From the NCBI RefSeq assembly GCF_030419005.1, contig NZ_CP106951.1, positions 1,860,001 to 1,924,000 of the forward strand: a DNA stretch of 64,000 nucleotides. Direction: 5' to 3'. Below are positions 33,791 through 43,604 of this stretch, piece after piece (positions within the stretch are counted from its first letter, which is position 1; each line of letters opens with the position of its first letter). The notes under the pieces were generated by a model. The model did no database searches, was not told the origin of the DNA, and worked only from the letters and a program-made list of their open reading frames with translations. This DNA is from Eleftheria terrae. GTDB lineage: Bacteria; Pseudomonadota; Gammaproteobacteria; Burkholderiales; Burkholderiaceae_C. Made by a program: the position numbers and the translations under genes.

Positions 33791-34879
33791 CTACGTTTCA
33801 GCGGCAGGGCTCAGCCGCGCCTCTGACGGTTTTGGTTCAGGCACCAGCCGCACCAGCATTCGGGCTACGGCACGGGTGCCGCCAATGAATATGAGCGCTC
33901 CGAGCACATTGAACGCGACATGTGCATTGGCGATCTGCTGCGCGGCGTCGTGCGCCGAAGCTCGGGCCAAAGCTGTGAGCGGCTCCAACAGGGCCACCCC
34001 GGCGGCGGCCGTCGTCAGGTTGAAGCCGAGATGGAAGACGCCAGCCCTGATGGCTGCAGCCGACCGGCCGAGGGTGGCCAATAGGGTGTCGGCGCAGGTG
34101 CCGATCTCCGCCCCCAGCATGAGCGCCAAGCCGGCCTCCAGGCCGATGAGTTGCTGGCTGGCCAGGGTGATGACGATGGCCATCATCGCAGAGGAGGACT
34201 GAATCGCCACGGTGGCGGCCGCACCCACCAATACACCCATCACGGGGTCGGAGAAGCCTTTCAGCCAGTGCTTGACCATATCACTTTGGCCCAGTGGCTC
34301 CATCGCATGCCCGATCGTGGTCAGCGCAAACAGAATGGCGCCCATGTAGAAGACCGGCTCGCTCCAGTGAGCACCTCGACGGTGGCGGGTAAGAAATTGA
34401 CCCGCCAGGCCAAGGATCAGAAGCACAGGCGCATAAAGGTCGACATTGAGTGCGAAGACCTGGCTGGAGAAAGTGGTGCCGATGTTGCTACCCAGGATCA
34501 CGGGCAGGCTTTCGGCGAAGCCGATCAGCTGGGCGTCCACGAGTGCGATCACGAGGATGATGGTGGCTGATGACGAATCCAGCACAACGGTCGCCGCTGT
34601 GCCGGAAAGCAGCCCTGCTGCCCGGCGACCCGCGGCTCGCTTCAGCATGGACTTCAACCGGTCGCCCGCGACCTCCTGGAGGCTGATCGCCAGACGGGCA
34701 ATCGCCCACAGAAACAGGGCCAGGCCGGCCGCAAAAGTCGCCCCCATCGCCACCCAGTCCAACTCACCTCCTCGAGTGCTTGCCGCTGCGGCACTGCTGC
34801 TCAAGGGGAGAAGAAGCAGCGAGACGGTCGCACCCACCTGAAGCGCTTGCTGTGCATCTCGATACAGTGGCCTTGTCAT
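33791..34879 (-). CDS. Na+/phosphate cotransporter family protein (NptA-like)
   Basis: The ATG at 34879 (MTRPLYRDAQQALQVG) has GGAGAGGGAG upstream; a longer start would add 22 residues without such a site. The protein has 362 aa and about 8-9 hydrophobic segments. The two inverted-repeat signatures TVVLDSSSATIILVIALV and TVAIQSSSAMMAIVITLA carry the QSSS-type motif of PF02690 transporters (first copy with Asp in place of Gln). VILGSNIGTTFSS and LMLGAEIGTCADTL are the paired GxxIGT motifs. It lies near pstS and so may be one of two phosphate uptake routes here. Confidence 0.9.
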   Translation of the reverse strand: MTRPLYRDAQQALQVGATVSLLLLPLSSSAAAASTRGGELDWVAMGATFAAGLALFLWAIARLAISLQEVAGDRLKSMLKRAAGRRAAGLLSGTAATVVLDSSSATIILVIALVDAQLIGFAESLPVILGSNIGTTFSSQVFALNVDLYAPVLLILGLAGQFLTRHRRGAHWSEPVFYMGAILFALTTIGHAMEPLGQSDMVKHWLKGFSDPVMGVLVGAAATVAIQSSSAMMAIVITLASQQLIGLEAGLALMLGAEIGTCADTLLATLGRSAAAIRAGVFHLGFNLTTAAAGVALLEPLTALARASAHDAAQQIANAHVAFNVLGALIFIGGTRAVARMLVRLVPEPKPSEARLSPAAET

Positions 34880-35337
34880 GATGCGTTGCTCCCTCTCCAA
34901 ATGGTCGCCCAAGGCGGCAACGCTAGAAAGGCCGTGTGACGACATCGCGACAGACTTGGTTCGCCTTGCGGTCTCCTGTGAAGACGCAGAGCAAGCGTTT
35001 GCCTCGTCTGCGCGTCCTCACAGCGCGGTCAGGTGAGCGCAGCAAGGGCTGCGCCTTCGAAAGACTGGCACAGCCCTCGGCGGTGTGGAGGCCGCAGAGA
35101 CGGCGACGCACGGCTGGCTCTTGAAAGGTCACCGGTGCGATCCCTCCTTTCAGCTCATGTTGCTGGCAGCTGCGCGTATGCGCGGAGAGGTCCCTCGGCA
35201 AGGATCACCCGAGGTGCCATTACTGCCAGGCGCTGCCCGGAGCCGAATCACTGGAAAGACGGTATCTCTGCTGCCCACCGACCGAAATGGCTCGAGGCCG
35301 ATGTACAAATGTCATCTGGCATTTGGAGGAGACGAGT
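34880..35337. other. 458-base intergenic stretch
   Basis: Divergent promoter region between the Na/Pi cotransporter and the PilZ gene. Open frames are not protein-like. Nothing further recognised. Confidence 0.5.
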
Positions 35338-35668
35338 TTGAGCATCAACGAGCGCCGTGCGAGCACGCGCAAGCTGTTGCGGGTGCCTGTGGTCTTGCAG
35401 CTATTGTCCGGGGAGCGACTGGAGGGCCGGATGCTGGACGTCAGCGGTGGCGGCCTGAGCGTTACGGTAACAACCGATCCCCGTGTGGGGACGCAGTGCC
35501 GCGTGTTCAATTACCTTGCCGCTCGACGACTCGCGGCATGCAGTCAACTGCCATGCCCCTGTGGTCCACGCCATTCTTCCAAATGAGCTTGGCTTCGATG
35601 TGGGCCTAAAGGTCAATCAGATGCATGCCGATTTTCAGGCGAAATTGGAGAAGTACTTGCGTCAATGA
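35338..35668 (+). pseudogene. PilZ domain gene with one-base frameshift
   Basis: A TTG start follows GGAGGAGA. MSINERRASTRKLLRVPVVL, then GRMLDVSGGGLSV, is the PilZ c-di-GMP-binding pattern (RxxxR near the N-terminus and DxSxxG). At TTCAATTACC (about 35508-35517) one base too many moves the frame. Removing it gives RVFITLPLDDSRHAVNCHAP and the expected end FDVGLKVNQMHADFQAKL. As read, the encoded product would be cut to about 60 native residues plus a random tail. Mutation or sequencing error are both possible. Confidence 0.8.
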
Positions 35669-35715
35669 CGCGGCTATGCGGTCCTTGAAACTGAGTGCTC
35701 AGCAAGGACGTGAAG

Positions 35716-35970
35716 TCACCAGCGATCCGTTGGCTCAAATGGAGATACTTCGACCAATCCGCGTTCGAGCAAACGCTGGATAACCGGTCGCACATCCTCC
35801 GTGCAGAGGCCTAGATCTAGCAGAGGACGCAACTGGGTATAGCCGTTCACCACGCCGAGAAAACGACGCTCTTCCCGGGACAATGAACCGGGCGCCGACA
35901 CGAGGATTCGCTGCCCCAAGACAGTGCGGCGGTAGACCGTTTCATCGGCGAAGGAATCTGACCTATTCAC
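35716..35970 (-). CDS. Small conserved protein of unknown function (84 aa)
   Basis: A GTG start gives MNRSDSFADETVYRRTVLGQ, and ERRFLGVVNGYTQLRPLLDL follows. Proteins of this length and pattern occur singly in Burkholderiales genomes. It has the feel of a small winged-helix-like regulator (two helices then QRLLERGLVEVSP), but no family is assigned. Converges on the PilZ gene. Confidence 0.65.
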   Translation of the reverse strand: MNRSDSFADETVYRRTVLGQRILVSAPGSLSREERRFLGVVNGYTQLRPLLDLGLCTEDVRPVIQRLLERGLVEVSPFEPTDRW

Positions 35971-36171
35971 GTCGAGATCCTGTCATCGATTCGTCACCTG
36001 AAAAGACTAGCAGACGAAAGCGGAAGGCACTGCAATTCCTTTGCTTGTAACGCGGAAGTCCTGCCATCGCATCTCTCGACTGGCCGTCAATTCATGCAGT
36101 TGACACTCTCTTCCCCGATAGTTATTCGCGGCAAGTGAAGTGAATCATCTCGGAGTGCAGGAGCATCGAAC

Positions 36172-36372
36172 ATGCGGGCGGGCATACGGAAAGAATGGGT
36201 CCAGCGGGCGGTGAGTCGCTACCGCGAGCGGCGCCCTTGGCTGGGAGAGCAGGTGGCCACAGAGATCGCCAGCCTGTTGTGGAGAAGTGATGGCTCTGTC
36301 GTCGCACCCGAACAAGCAGTCGACATCCACATCGAACAGTGGGACCAGCTCGTCGAGTCCCTCAGCGCATGA
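36172..36372 (+). CDS. Small protein of unknown function (66 aa)
   Basis: The ATG is preceded by AGGAGC. The sequence MRAGIRKEWVQRAVSRYRER, then QVATEIASLLWRSDG, is charged and helical without transmembrane segment. It precedes another small gene on the same strand. Weakly supported as a gene by ribosome-binding site and composition. Confidence 0.5.
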   Translation: MRAGIRKEWVQRAVSRYRERRPWLGEQVATEIASLLWRSDGSVVAPEQAVDIHIEQWDQLVESLSA

Positions 36373-36477
36373 CGCGGGCTGGAGTGTCCAGCCTATGCCG
36401 GTGTGTTCCAGGTCGCGTTCACCCGCCAGCGATGGGCACTACAGAGCCGCCTCCCGGCGACCACCATCTTGGGGACC

Positions 36478-36720
36478 ATGATGACGCGGGGCCAGTCCAC
36501 CATTCACGTGAAGCTGCCGCCCCCAGTGCTTGGCTGCATCCTGGACCGATTCTGCGCGGCTGCCGGCTTGCGTCCGAGACCTGCGGCATTCATTGAAGAC
36601 GACGAGGGTCGCTTCCATGTGACGCTAGGCCGTCATGCGTTCTGTGGCGAGTTCGATGCCGCTTGCCGGTGGCTCAACGAAGAACTCCGGCGCTTGGGCA
36701 GCGCATGCCCGCGGTGCTAG
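36478..36720 (+). CDS. Small protein of unknown function (80 aa)
   Basis: It begins MMTRGQSTIHVKLPPPVLGC; residues 40-80 (GRFHVTLGRHAFCGEFDAAC) look like a small alpha/beta domain with several Cys and ends CPRC. It is about 100 bases downstream of the preceding small gene and may share its transcript. Not recognised. Confidence 0.5.
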   Translation: MMTRGQSTIHVKLPPPVLGCILDRFCAAAGLRPRPAAFIEDDEGRFHVTLGRHAFCGEFDAACRWLNEELRRLGSACPRC

Positions 36721-36779
36721 GGGCGCCGCGTGTCCGGCACGACGGCAGCTGCCGTGGCCACCATGGTCCGAGAGGCTGT

Positions 36780-37835
36780 CTACCGCAGTACTCCCAACAC
36801 GTCGGAGCCGTCCTGCGGGCGGATCTGCTGAAAACGCTGCAGCACCCGCGCCTGCACGGTCGTGGGCAGGGGCGCAAAACCGGTGCCATCAAGGAGCTTG
36901 TCGCCCTTCATGAAGCTACCGTAGAAGAAGCGCAAGGTGTTGCGCGCTGCTGTAGCTGAAGGCGGCTGTGCGTCCAGTAGCACGTAAGTCGCTTGGGTGA
37001 TGGGCCAGCTCTGCGGGCCGGCTTGATCAAGCAATGAGGGCTCGTTGTCGGTGGCGCTCGCAAAACCCGAAGCCGTTACGGCAGCCCGGAAAGCCGCTGG
37101 AGAGGCATCGACATAGTTGCCCGCACGATTCTGCAATTTCACTGGCCGCAACTGATCCATGTCGACCCTGTCAAACGACGTGTAGCCGATGCCGCCAGGC
37201 GTGTTGCGAATCGCCTTGCTCATGCCGTCGCTGCCTTCGACCCGTATGACCTCACCCGGCCAAGCCGGTTGCAGCGATGGCACCACGGCAGCAGCGAACT
37301 TGGCGGACACCATGCCGAGGTAACGCGTATACGATTCACTGCTGCCGGATGCATCCGCCCGCACGACCCGTCGGATCGGCAGCGCTGGCAGCACGAGGCC
37401 ACGGTTCAGGTCAGCGATGCGGGCATCATTCCAGACCCGGACCTCACCCTGCATGATGGCAGCGAGCACCGGACCGGTCAGCTGCAGACGCTGGCCGCCG
37501 GCAATTTCCAGTTGGACCACAGGAACCAGGCCGCCCACCATGGTCGGGAACTGGATCAGGCGATCCTTGCTCAGCTTCTGGACGTCCAGTGGCGAATCGC
37601 TGGCGCCAAAGTCGATGCGCCGGGCTGCCATCTCGCGCACACCGGCACCTGAACCGGTTGCGGCATAGCTGACGCGTACCCCTGATTCACGCGCAAAAGC
37701 CTCGCCCCACCGGCTGTACACCTTTGCAGGAAAGCTAGCACCCGCGCCGCGGACCTCGGGCTCGGCCGCTGTAGCGCCCATGGTAGAGAGAACGAGGGCG
37801 GCACCGACCCCTAGGAAGGCAAATCTCATATGCAT
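36780..37835 (-). CDS. pstS: Phosphate-binding periplasmic protein PstS
   Basis: The protein has 351 aa with a signal peptide (MRFAFLGVGAALVLSTMGATAA). GAGASFPAKVYSRWGEAF and SYAATGSGAGVREMAARRID, then FGASDSPL, are the phosphate-binding loops of PstS; ADASGSSESYTRYLG supplies the Arg/Ser ligand region. Two ATGs (37835 and 37829) are possible. No pstC, pstA, pstB or phoU lies nearby, so it is either an orphan paralogue feeding a distant transporter or a scavenging binder. No Pho box is recognisable upstream. Confidence 0.9.
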   Translation of the reverse strand: MHMRFAFLGVGAALVLSTMGATAAEPEVRGAGASFPAKVYSRWGEAFARESGVRVSYAATGSGAGVREMAARRIDFGASDSPLDVQKLSKDRLIQFPTMVGGLVPVVQLEIAGGQRLQLTGPVLAAIMQGEVRVWNDARIADLNRGLVLPALPIRRVVRADASGSSESYTRYLGMVSAKFAAAVVPSLQPAWPGEVIRVEGSDGMSKAIRNTPGGIGYTSFDRVDMDQLRPVKLQNRAGNYVDASPAAFRAAVTASGFASATDNEPSLLDQAGPQSWPITQATYVLLDAQPPSATAARNTLRFFYGSFMKGDKLLDGTGFAPLPTTVQARVLQRFQQIRPQDGSDVLGVLR

Positions 37836-38354
37836 TTACTTACTTCACAGCAAAACCGCGCGCATGGTAGCGGTTCCCCTGTGATTCGTCTGTGCGTTCC
37901 TCACGCTCTGACGGGCGCTGCAGTGGGAGCCGGTGCCTAGCGCGCTGGGCACTGCACGGCAGCGGTTGACGTCTACTGAATCGCCCCGGGATGAACTGCC
38001 CCTTGAAGTTGTTCGAGCTTCTAGCGGTCGGTTCAAATGCGGGGCGGTCCCACGAACTCCCGCGGCGACCTTCTTGCCCTGCGGCGATCGGAGCCAGCGG
38101 TGCAAGTGCAAATTCACCGATCCGGAAGCGTCGCGCCGTCGCCCCGCGGCCCGGCCAAGAAGGCGTCACGCGCAACAGCTGACGCATTCAGGCACAACAC
38201 CGCCCGGCAGTCGTCTCAACTCCCCTTCCGCAGGTGGGCGCGGTGTATCTTCACTCGCGGGAGCATCAATGCGCTCCGTCCCGTCTGAGGCAGCAAACCG
38301 AGGTGCTGCAGCCGTGCACAATGCGTGCTGCCTTTTGCCCACTAGGCCATTTCG
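37836..38354. other. 519-base intergenic region between pstS and kup
   Basis: Divergent promoter region. No open frame here reads as a protein and no clear operator (Pho box or similar) is visible. Confidence 0.5.
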
Positions 38355-40232
38355 ATGTCAGATTCGAATACTCACAAAAATCTTGCCGCTCTGACGCTCG
38401 GCGCACTCGGCGTTGTCTACGGGGATATCGGCACGAGCCCCCTGTATGCACTCAAAGAGATATTCCATGCCGGCCATGTCCCGCCCACACCGGACAACAT
38501 CCTCGGCGTCCTGTCACTGATCTTCTGGACGATGACGGTGATCGTCTCGTTGAAGTACGTGCTGCTGATCCTCAGGGCCGACAACAATGGCGAAGGTGGA
38601 CTGATCGCCATGCTCGCCCTCGCGACGACCGCGGTGAAGGACAAGCCACGGTTGCGCGAAGTGCTGCTGCTCGCCGGATTGTTCGGGACGGCGGTGTTCT
38701 ACGGCGACGGGGTCATCACACCCGCAATCTCGGTGTTGTCCGCCGTCGAGGGATTGCAGGTCGTCGCCCCGCCGCTGAAATCCTACGTCTTGCCCGTCAC
38801 CCTGCTGGTGCTCACCGGGCTTTTCGTCGTCCAACGTTTCGGCACCGGTGGCATCGGGCGGTTCTTCGGCCCGGTCACCCTAATGTGGTTCACAGTGTTG
38901 ATTGCGCTCGGCCTGCCCCATGTGCTGAGTGCCCCAGGCGTGCTCAAGGCGCTGAACCCGCTGTACGCGCTGGAGTTCTTCCTGCATTTCAAGGCCACGG
39001 CGTTCGTGGCGCTCGGGGCCGTGATCCTGGTCGTCACCGGCGGCGAAGCGCTCTATGCCGACATGGGCCACTTTGGCAAGCGGCCGATTCGCCTCGCCTG
39101 GTATGGACTGGTGATGCCTGCTCTCGTGGTCAATTACTTCGGACAGGGGGCCCTGCTGTTGCAGCAACCCACTGCGGTGGACAACCCGTTCTACAAGATG
39201 GCGCCGGACTGGGCCGGCGTGCCCTTGGTCATCCTGGCGACGGCGGCCACGGTGATCGCATCGCAGGCATTGATTTCAGCGGCGTTCTCCGTCACGAAGC
39301 AGGCGATCCAGCTCGGCTTTCTGCCGCGGATGCAGGTGCTGCATACGTCCGCCAGTGACGTCGGCCAGATCTACGTGCCGTTCATCAACTGGGGACTGTA
39401 CGTACTGATTGTGCTGGCCGTGGTCCTCTTCGAGACGTCCACCAGCCTCGCCTCCGCGTACGGCATTGCGGTCGCCTTGGACATGACGATCACCACGATC
39501 ATGACCTTCTTTGTGGTCCGCTACGGCTGGCGTTACCCGTTGTGGCTGGCCATCGGTGCGACGGTGTTCTTCTTTGTTATCGACGTCGCGTTTTTCGCCT
39601 CCAACATGCTCAAGCTGTTCCACGGCGGCTGGTTCCCGCTCATGATTGGTGCCGCCATGTTCGCGCTGATGCTGACGTGGAGGGACGGGCGGGAGATCCT
39701 GAGTGAGAAGCTGAGAACGTCTTCCACGGGGTTGAAGGAGTTCCTGGACTCGGTCTTCCTGGGGGAGCCGGTCCGCGTGCCCGGTACAGCCGTCTTCCTT
39801 ACCGCGGAAGAGGACATTGCACCGAATGCGCTGCTGCACAATCTGAAGCACAACCAGGTGCTCCATGCGCAGAACCTATTCGTGACCGTACGGCATCATC
39901 AGGTCCCGGTGGTCGCCCCAGAGCGTCGCCTTGTGATCGAATCGCTGGGCAGGGATTGCTGGAAGCTCGTCCTTCACTTCGGCTTCAAGGAAGAGACGGA
40001 CGTGCCGCAGGCTCTATGCCAGCTTGGTCAGCATGGTGTCGAGCTGGACGAGATGCGAACGTCCTACTTCCTGTCCCGCGAACTGGTGCTTCCCAAGTTC
40101 GGCAACGCAGGGATGGCGATGTGGCGCGAGAAGCTGTTCGCCAACCTCCATCACAACGCGTCCGGGGCTGCTGACTTTCTGTGTCTGCCGCCCAACCGTG
40201 TTGTCGAGGTCGGTGCACAGGTCGAGATCTGA
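38355..40232 (+). CDS. kup: Low-affinity K+ uptake protein Kup
   Basis: The protein has 625 aa. [21 protein letters not shown] is the conserved first transmembrane segment with the GDIGTSP motif, and [20 protein letters not shown] carries the second signature. About 12 transmembrane segments end near residue 440, followed by a soluble domain of about 180 residues, as in E. coli Kup (622 aa). It imports K+ with protons, working at normal or acid pH when K+ is ample. Lies 75 bases upstream of corA. Confidence 0.96.
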   Translation: MSDSNTHKNLAALTLGALGVVYGDIGTSPLYALKEIFHAGHVPPTPDNILGVLSLIFWTMTVIVSLKYVLLILRADNNGEGGLIAMLALATTAVKDKPRLREVLLLAGLFGTAVFYGDGVITPAISVLSAVEGLQVVAPPLKSYVLPVTLLVLTGLFVVQRFGTGGIGRFFGPVTLMWFTVLIALGLPHVLSAPGVLKALNPLYALEFFLHFKATAFVALGAVILVVTGGEALYADMGHFGKRPIRLAWYGLVMPALVVNYFGQGALLLQQPTAVDNPFYKMAPDWAGVPLVILATAATVIASQALISAAFSVTKQAIQLGFLPRMQVLHTSASDVGQIYVPFINWGLYVLIVLAVVLFETSTSLASAYGIAVALDMTITTIMTFFVVRYGWRYPLWLAIGATVFFFVIDVAFFASNMLKLFHGGWFPLMIGAAMFALMLTWRDGREILSEKLRTSSTGLKEFLDSVFLGEPVRVPGTAVFLTAEEDIAPNALLHNLKHNQVLHAQNLFVTVRHHQVPVVAPERRLVIESLGRDCWKLVLHFGFKEETDVPQALCQLGQHGVELDEMRTSYFLSRELVLPKFGNAGMAMWREKLFANLHHNASGAADFLCLPPNRVVEVGAQVEI

Positions 40233-40307
40233 GGGACCGCCTCTCGCATCGGGTCTCGCCTCCTTCTTTCCAGCCGGAACCCCTCGGGTTCCGTTGAGGG
40301 CTCTTCC

Positions 40308-41282
40308 ATGTTGATCAACTGCGTCGCATATCGTGAGGGAGTCAAGGTTGCCGACATCCCGGTCGAAGCCATCAACGATTACCTGGCGATGCCAGGGCAC
40401 TTTGTGTGGGTGGCGCTGAAGGACCCCGCCCCTGAGGAGTTGCGCCAGATGCAGGATGAGTTCAACCTGCATGACCTGGCGGTCGAGGATGCCGTTCATG
40501 GCCAGCAACGGCCCAAGGTGGAGCAGTACGGCAGCTGCCTTTTTCTGTCGATGCACCTAGTGGGAACGGGCACTGCGGCCGACGCCGATCTTTGCGTTGG
40601 CGAGGTCGCCGTGTTTGCCGGGGCGAACTTCGTGCTGTCGGTGCGGAACCGCAGCACCCTCGACTTCCTGGGAGTGCGTCGCAGGGCCGAGGCCGAACCC
40701 GAACTGCTGCGCCACGGACCCGGGTTCGTCCTCTACGCGCTGATGGACGCGGTAGTCGACCGCTACTTTCCTGTGCTGGACCTCCTGGAAGAGGAGCTGG
40801 AAATGATCGAGGACGACATTTTCGGGAAAGGCAGCGCGAGGGCCAATATCGAACGCTTGTACCGGCTCAAGCGGCGCCTCATGGTGCTACGCCGGGCGGT
40901 CGCCCCGCTGTTGGAAGCGATGAGCGAGCTGCAAGGATCGCGCGTGCCTCCGCTGGTGGCAGGCATGCAAGAGTACTTCCGGGACGTCATGGACCACCTT
41001 GCACGTATCAACGGGTCGATCGACACGATACGCGACACCATCAACACGGCGATCCAGGTGACCCTGTCGATGACGAGCATCGAGGAGAACGTGGTCACCA
41101 AGAGGCTCGCGTCCTGGGCGGCCATCTTTGGCGTGTGGACCGCGCTGGCCGGCGTCTGGGGGATGAACTTCGAGCACATGCCAGAGCTCAAGCTGCAGTA
41201 CGGCTATGCGCTTGCACTCGGGACGATGGCGGCGGCATGCGGGGGCCTGTTCTGGCGCTTCCGACGCGCAGGTTGGCTCTAG
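40308..41282 (+). CDS. corA: CorA-family Mg2+/Co2+ channel
   Basis: The protein has 324 aa with a large soluble N-terminal funnel and two C-terminal transmembrane segments. The pore motif GMN is present in VWGMNFEHMP between them. RLYRLKRRLMVLRRAVAPLL is the long stalk helix. A 7-base-pair hairpin with a 3-base loop (40276-40292) lies about 15 bases before the ATG and could influence translation; no Mg2+ riboswitch is recognisable. Downstream of kup on the same strand. Confidence 0.94.
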   Translation: MLINCVAYREGVKVADIPVEAINDYLAMPGHFVWVALKDPAPEELRQMQDEFNLHDLAVEDAVHGQQRPKVEQYGSCLFLSMHLVGTGTAADADLCVGEVAVFAGANFVLSVRNRSTLDFLGVRRRAEAEPELLRHGPGFVLYALMDAVVDRYFPVLDLLEEELEMIEDDIFGKGSARANIERLYRLKRRLMVLRRAVAPLLEAMSELQGSRVPPLVAGMQEYFRDVMDHLARINGSIDTIRDTINTAIQVTLSMTSIEENVVTKRLASWAAIFGVWTALAGVWGMNFEHMPELKLQYGYALALGTMAAACGGLFWRFRRAGWL

Positions 41283-41616
41283 GGCGACCGTGCAGAGAGA
41301 GGCGGTGGCGACAGGCATCGCACACCTCTGTCAGGCGACGATGCTCTTCAGTCGACGACATTGCAGTCGCTGCCCGACAGCACTGGGCCGCTGACTTCGG
41401 CGCGTCGATGCGCCCCCCCCGGGCCACTCGTAGCCACCTCTCGCGTCCCGGGGAGGGATAGCCCCTGGACGCATGACGAGGCGCCGCCCCACCCCGGGCT
41501 GGGCCGCCACCTGCGCTCGCGTCTTTATACGGCCTTGATGCCGGCGACCTACAAATTGCCGACATCTTTATGCGCGTCTTTCTAGGATTCCCCCATCTTA
41601 GAAGGAGGGCGTCCCG
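41283..41616. other. 334-base region upstream of the kdp operon
   Basis: No gene. The distal part holds repeated CTTTAT elements that probably belong to kdp control. Confidence 0.6.
41520..41586 (+). promoter_or_regulatory. Putative KdpE operator/kdp promoter region
   Basis: Three related elements occur: CGTCTTTATACGG at 41520-41532, CATCTTTATGCGC at 41563-41575 and CGTCTTTCTAGG at 41575-41586. The core A/G-TCTTTAT-A/G-CG resembles the T-rich direct repeats bound by KdpE in E. coli. The last repeat is about 30 bases before the first kdp peptide. KdpD and KdpE are encoded by the same operon, so autoregulation is expected. Assigned by pattern and place. Confidence 0.5.
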
Positions 41617-41712
41617 ATGGATGTCGTTTATGTCGCGCTCGGCGCGGCCTTCTGGCTCCTGTTCGTAGCGATCGCCAGGGGCTGCGCGAAACTGGGAGGA
41701 GCCCAGCCATGA
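41617..41712 (+). CDS. 31-aa membrane peptide preceding kdpF
   Basis: The ATG is preceded by GGAGGGCG. The peptide [20 protein letters not shown] continues with [11 protein letters not shown]: one transmembrane helix and a short basic tail. Its TGA overlaps the kdpF ATG (ATGA at 41709), so it is coupled to the operon. Similar peptides precede kdpF in many proteobacteria, though usually unannotated. A subunit-like or stabilising role beside KdpF is inferred. Confidence 0.75.
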   Translation: MDVVYVALGAAFWLLFVAIARGCAKLGGAQP

Positions 41713-41801
41713 CCTCGTTGTACGTCGTCGGCGGCCTCGTTGCGTGTGGGCTGCTGGTCTATCTTGCCGCCGCACTGGTGTTCCCCGAGAGGTTCTCATG
41801 A
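41709..41801 (+). CDS. kdpF: KdpF, small subunit of K+-transporting ATPase
   Basis: A 30-aa single-helix peptide, [20 protein letters not shown], ending VFPERFS. The ending P-E-R-F resembles the usual YALFRPERF-type end of KdpF. It stabilises the KdpABC complex. Overlaps kdpA by 4 bases. Confidence 0.92.
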   Translation: MTSLYVVGGLVACGLLVYLAAALVFPERFS

Positions 41802-43588
41802 CCGCACACGCGTGGAGCTTGCTCGCCGTTTACGGCGTGCTGCTGGTGCTGCTGGCGGTACCGCTCGGGCACTACATCGCCAAGGCGATGGACGGCCGGC
41901 TGGCGTTCGCCGGCCGCGCCGAAGGTGCGGTCTACCGGCTCTGCGGGATCAGGGCCGACGCCGAGATGGGCTGGCTGCAATATGCCCTGGCCATCCTGTT
42001 GTTCAACGCCCTTGGCCTGCTGGCGCTGTACCTGCTGCAGCGGCTACAGGCCTGGCTACCGCTGAACCCGCAGGGCTTCGGCAACGTCGCGCCCGACTCT
42101 TCGTTCAACACGGCGGTGAGTTTCGTCACCAACACCAATTGGCAGGGCTATGGTGGTGAGTCGACGATGAGCTACCTGACCCAGATGCTGGGCTTGGCGG
42201 TTCAGAACTTCCTGTCGGCCGCGACCGGCGTCGCGGTCGTGGTCGCCTTGATCCGCGGCTTCGTCCGCCACAGTACCAGGGGCATCGGCAACGCCTGGGT
42301 CGATTTGACCCGGGCGACCCTGTGGATCCTGCTGCCCCTGTCTTTTGTACTCGCCCTGTTCCTGGTGCAGCAAGGGGTGGTGCAGAACTTCGAGGCCTAC
42401 AAGGAAGTCCACACCATCGAGGCCAACAGCTACGAGGCGCCCCAGCTTGACGCGGCGGGCCAGCCGGTCCAGGGCGGCCGCGGCGAGCGGTTGACGGCAG
42501 TGCATCGCCTGGACAAGCAGACCCTGCCGATGGGGCCGGCGGCCTCGCAGGTCGCGATCAAGCTGCTAGGGACCAATGGCGGGGGGTTCTTCAACGCGAA
42601 CGCCGCCCACCCGTACGAGAACCCGACGGCGCTGTCCAATCTGGCGCAAATGCTGGCCATCTTCCTGATCCCGGCCGCCCTGTGCTTCACCTTCGGGCGC
42701 ATGGTGCAGGACCGGCGGCAGGGCTGGACGGTGTTTGCCGCCATGGCGGTGATGTGGGTCGCTGGCGCCCTCGCCGCCACCCACTTCGAGCAGCAGGGCA
42801 ATCCGCAGTTCGCGACGCTGGGCGTCGACCAGACAGCCGCCGGCACGCAGGCCGGCGGCAATATGGAAGGCAAGGAAGTCCGTTTCGGCATCGCTGACAC
42901 TGCGCTGTTTGCCACCATCACGACCGCCGCCTCCTGCGGCGCCGTCAACGGCATGCACGACTCGTTCACCCCGCTGGGCGGTATGGTGCCCCTGATCAAC
43001 ATGCAGCTGGGTGAGGTCGTGTTTGGCGGTGTCGGAACGGGCTTGTACGGCATGCTGACCTTTGCGATCCTGGCTGTGTTCATTGCCGGCTTGATGATCG
43101 GTCGCACGCCCGAGTACCTGGGCAAAAAGATCGAAGCCTACGAAATGAAGATGGCCTCGCTGGCCATCCTCGTCACGCCGCTGATCGTGCTGGCAGGCAC
43201 CGCGGTCGCCGTGACCAGCGACGCCGGCCAAGCCACGCTCGGCAACCCGGGCGCCCACGGATTCTCGGAGATCCTGTATGCCCTCACCTCGGCCGGCAAC
43301 AACAACGGCAGCGCCTTCGGTGGCCTCGGCGCCAACACGCCCTTCTACAACACCCTGCTGGCCCTCGCCATGTGGTTTGGCCGCTTCGGCGTGATTGTGC
43401 CGGTGCTGGCCATTGCCGGCGGGCTGGCCGCCAAAAAGCGGGTGGCGGCCACCAGCGGCACGATGCCGACGCACGGTGCCCTGTTCGTGGGGCTGCTCGT
43501 GGGAACTGTGCTGCTTGTCGGCCTGCTGAACTACGTGCCGGCGCTGGCACTGGGTCCCGTCATCGAGCACCTGGTGCTTTGGAAATAG
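41798..43588 (+). CDS. kdpA: K+-transporting ATPase, potassium-binding subunit KdpA
   Basis: The protein has 596 aa. The four selectivity-filter-like loops are visible: [59 protein letters not shown] and [20 protein letters not shown]. KdpA belongs to the superfamily of K+ transporters and forms the channel through which K+ reaches the pump. About 10 transmembrane segments. Coupled to kdpF upstream and followed by kdpB after 16 bases. Confidence 0.97.
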   Translation: MTAHAWSLLAVYGVLLVLLAVPLGHYIAKAMDGRLAFAGRAEGAVYRLCGIRADAEMGWLQYALAILLFNALGLLALYLLQRLQAWLPLNPQGFGNVAPDSSFNTAVSFVTNTNWQGYGGESTMSYLTQMLGLAVQNFLSAATGVAVVVALIRGFVRHSTRGIGNAWVDLTRATLWILLPLSFVLALFLVQQGVVQNFEAYKEVHTIEANSYEAPQLDAAGQPVQGGRGERLTAVHRLDKQTLPMGPAASQVAIKLLGTNGGGFFNANAAHPYENPTALSNLAQMLAIFLIPAALCFTFGRMVQDRRQGWTVFAAMAVMWVAGALAATHFEQQGNPQFATLGVDQTAAGTQAGGNMEGKEVRFGIADTALFATITTAASCGAVNGMHDSFTPLGGMVPLINMQLGEVVFGGVGTGLYGMLTFAILAVFIAGLMIGRTPEYLGKKIEAYEMKMASLAILVTPLIVLAGTAVAVTSDAGQATLGNPGAHGFSEILYALTSAGNNNGSAFGGLGANTPFYNTLLALAMWFGRFGVIVPVLAIAGGLAAKKRVAATSGTMPTHGALFVGLLVGTVLLVGLLNYVPALALGPVIEHLVLWK

Positions 43589-43604
43589 GGACGCGGAGAA
43601 TCAC

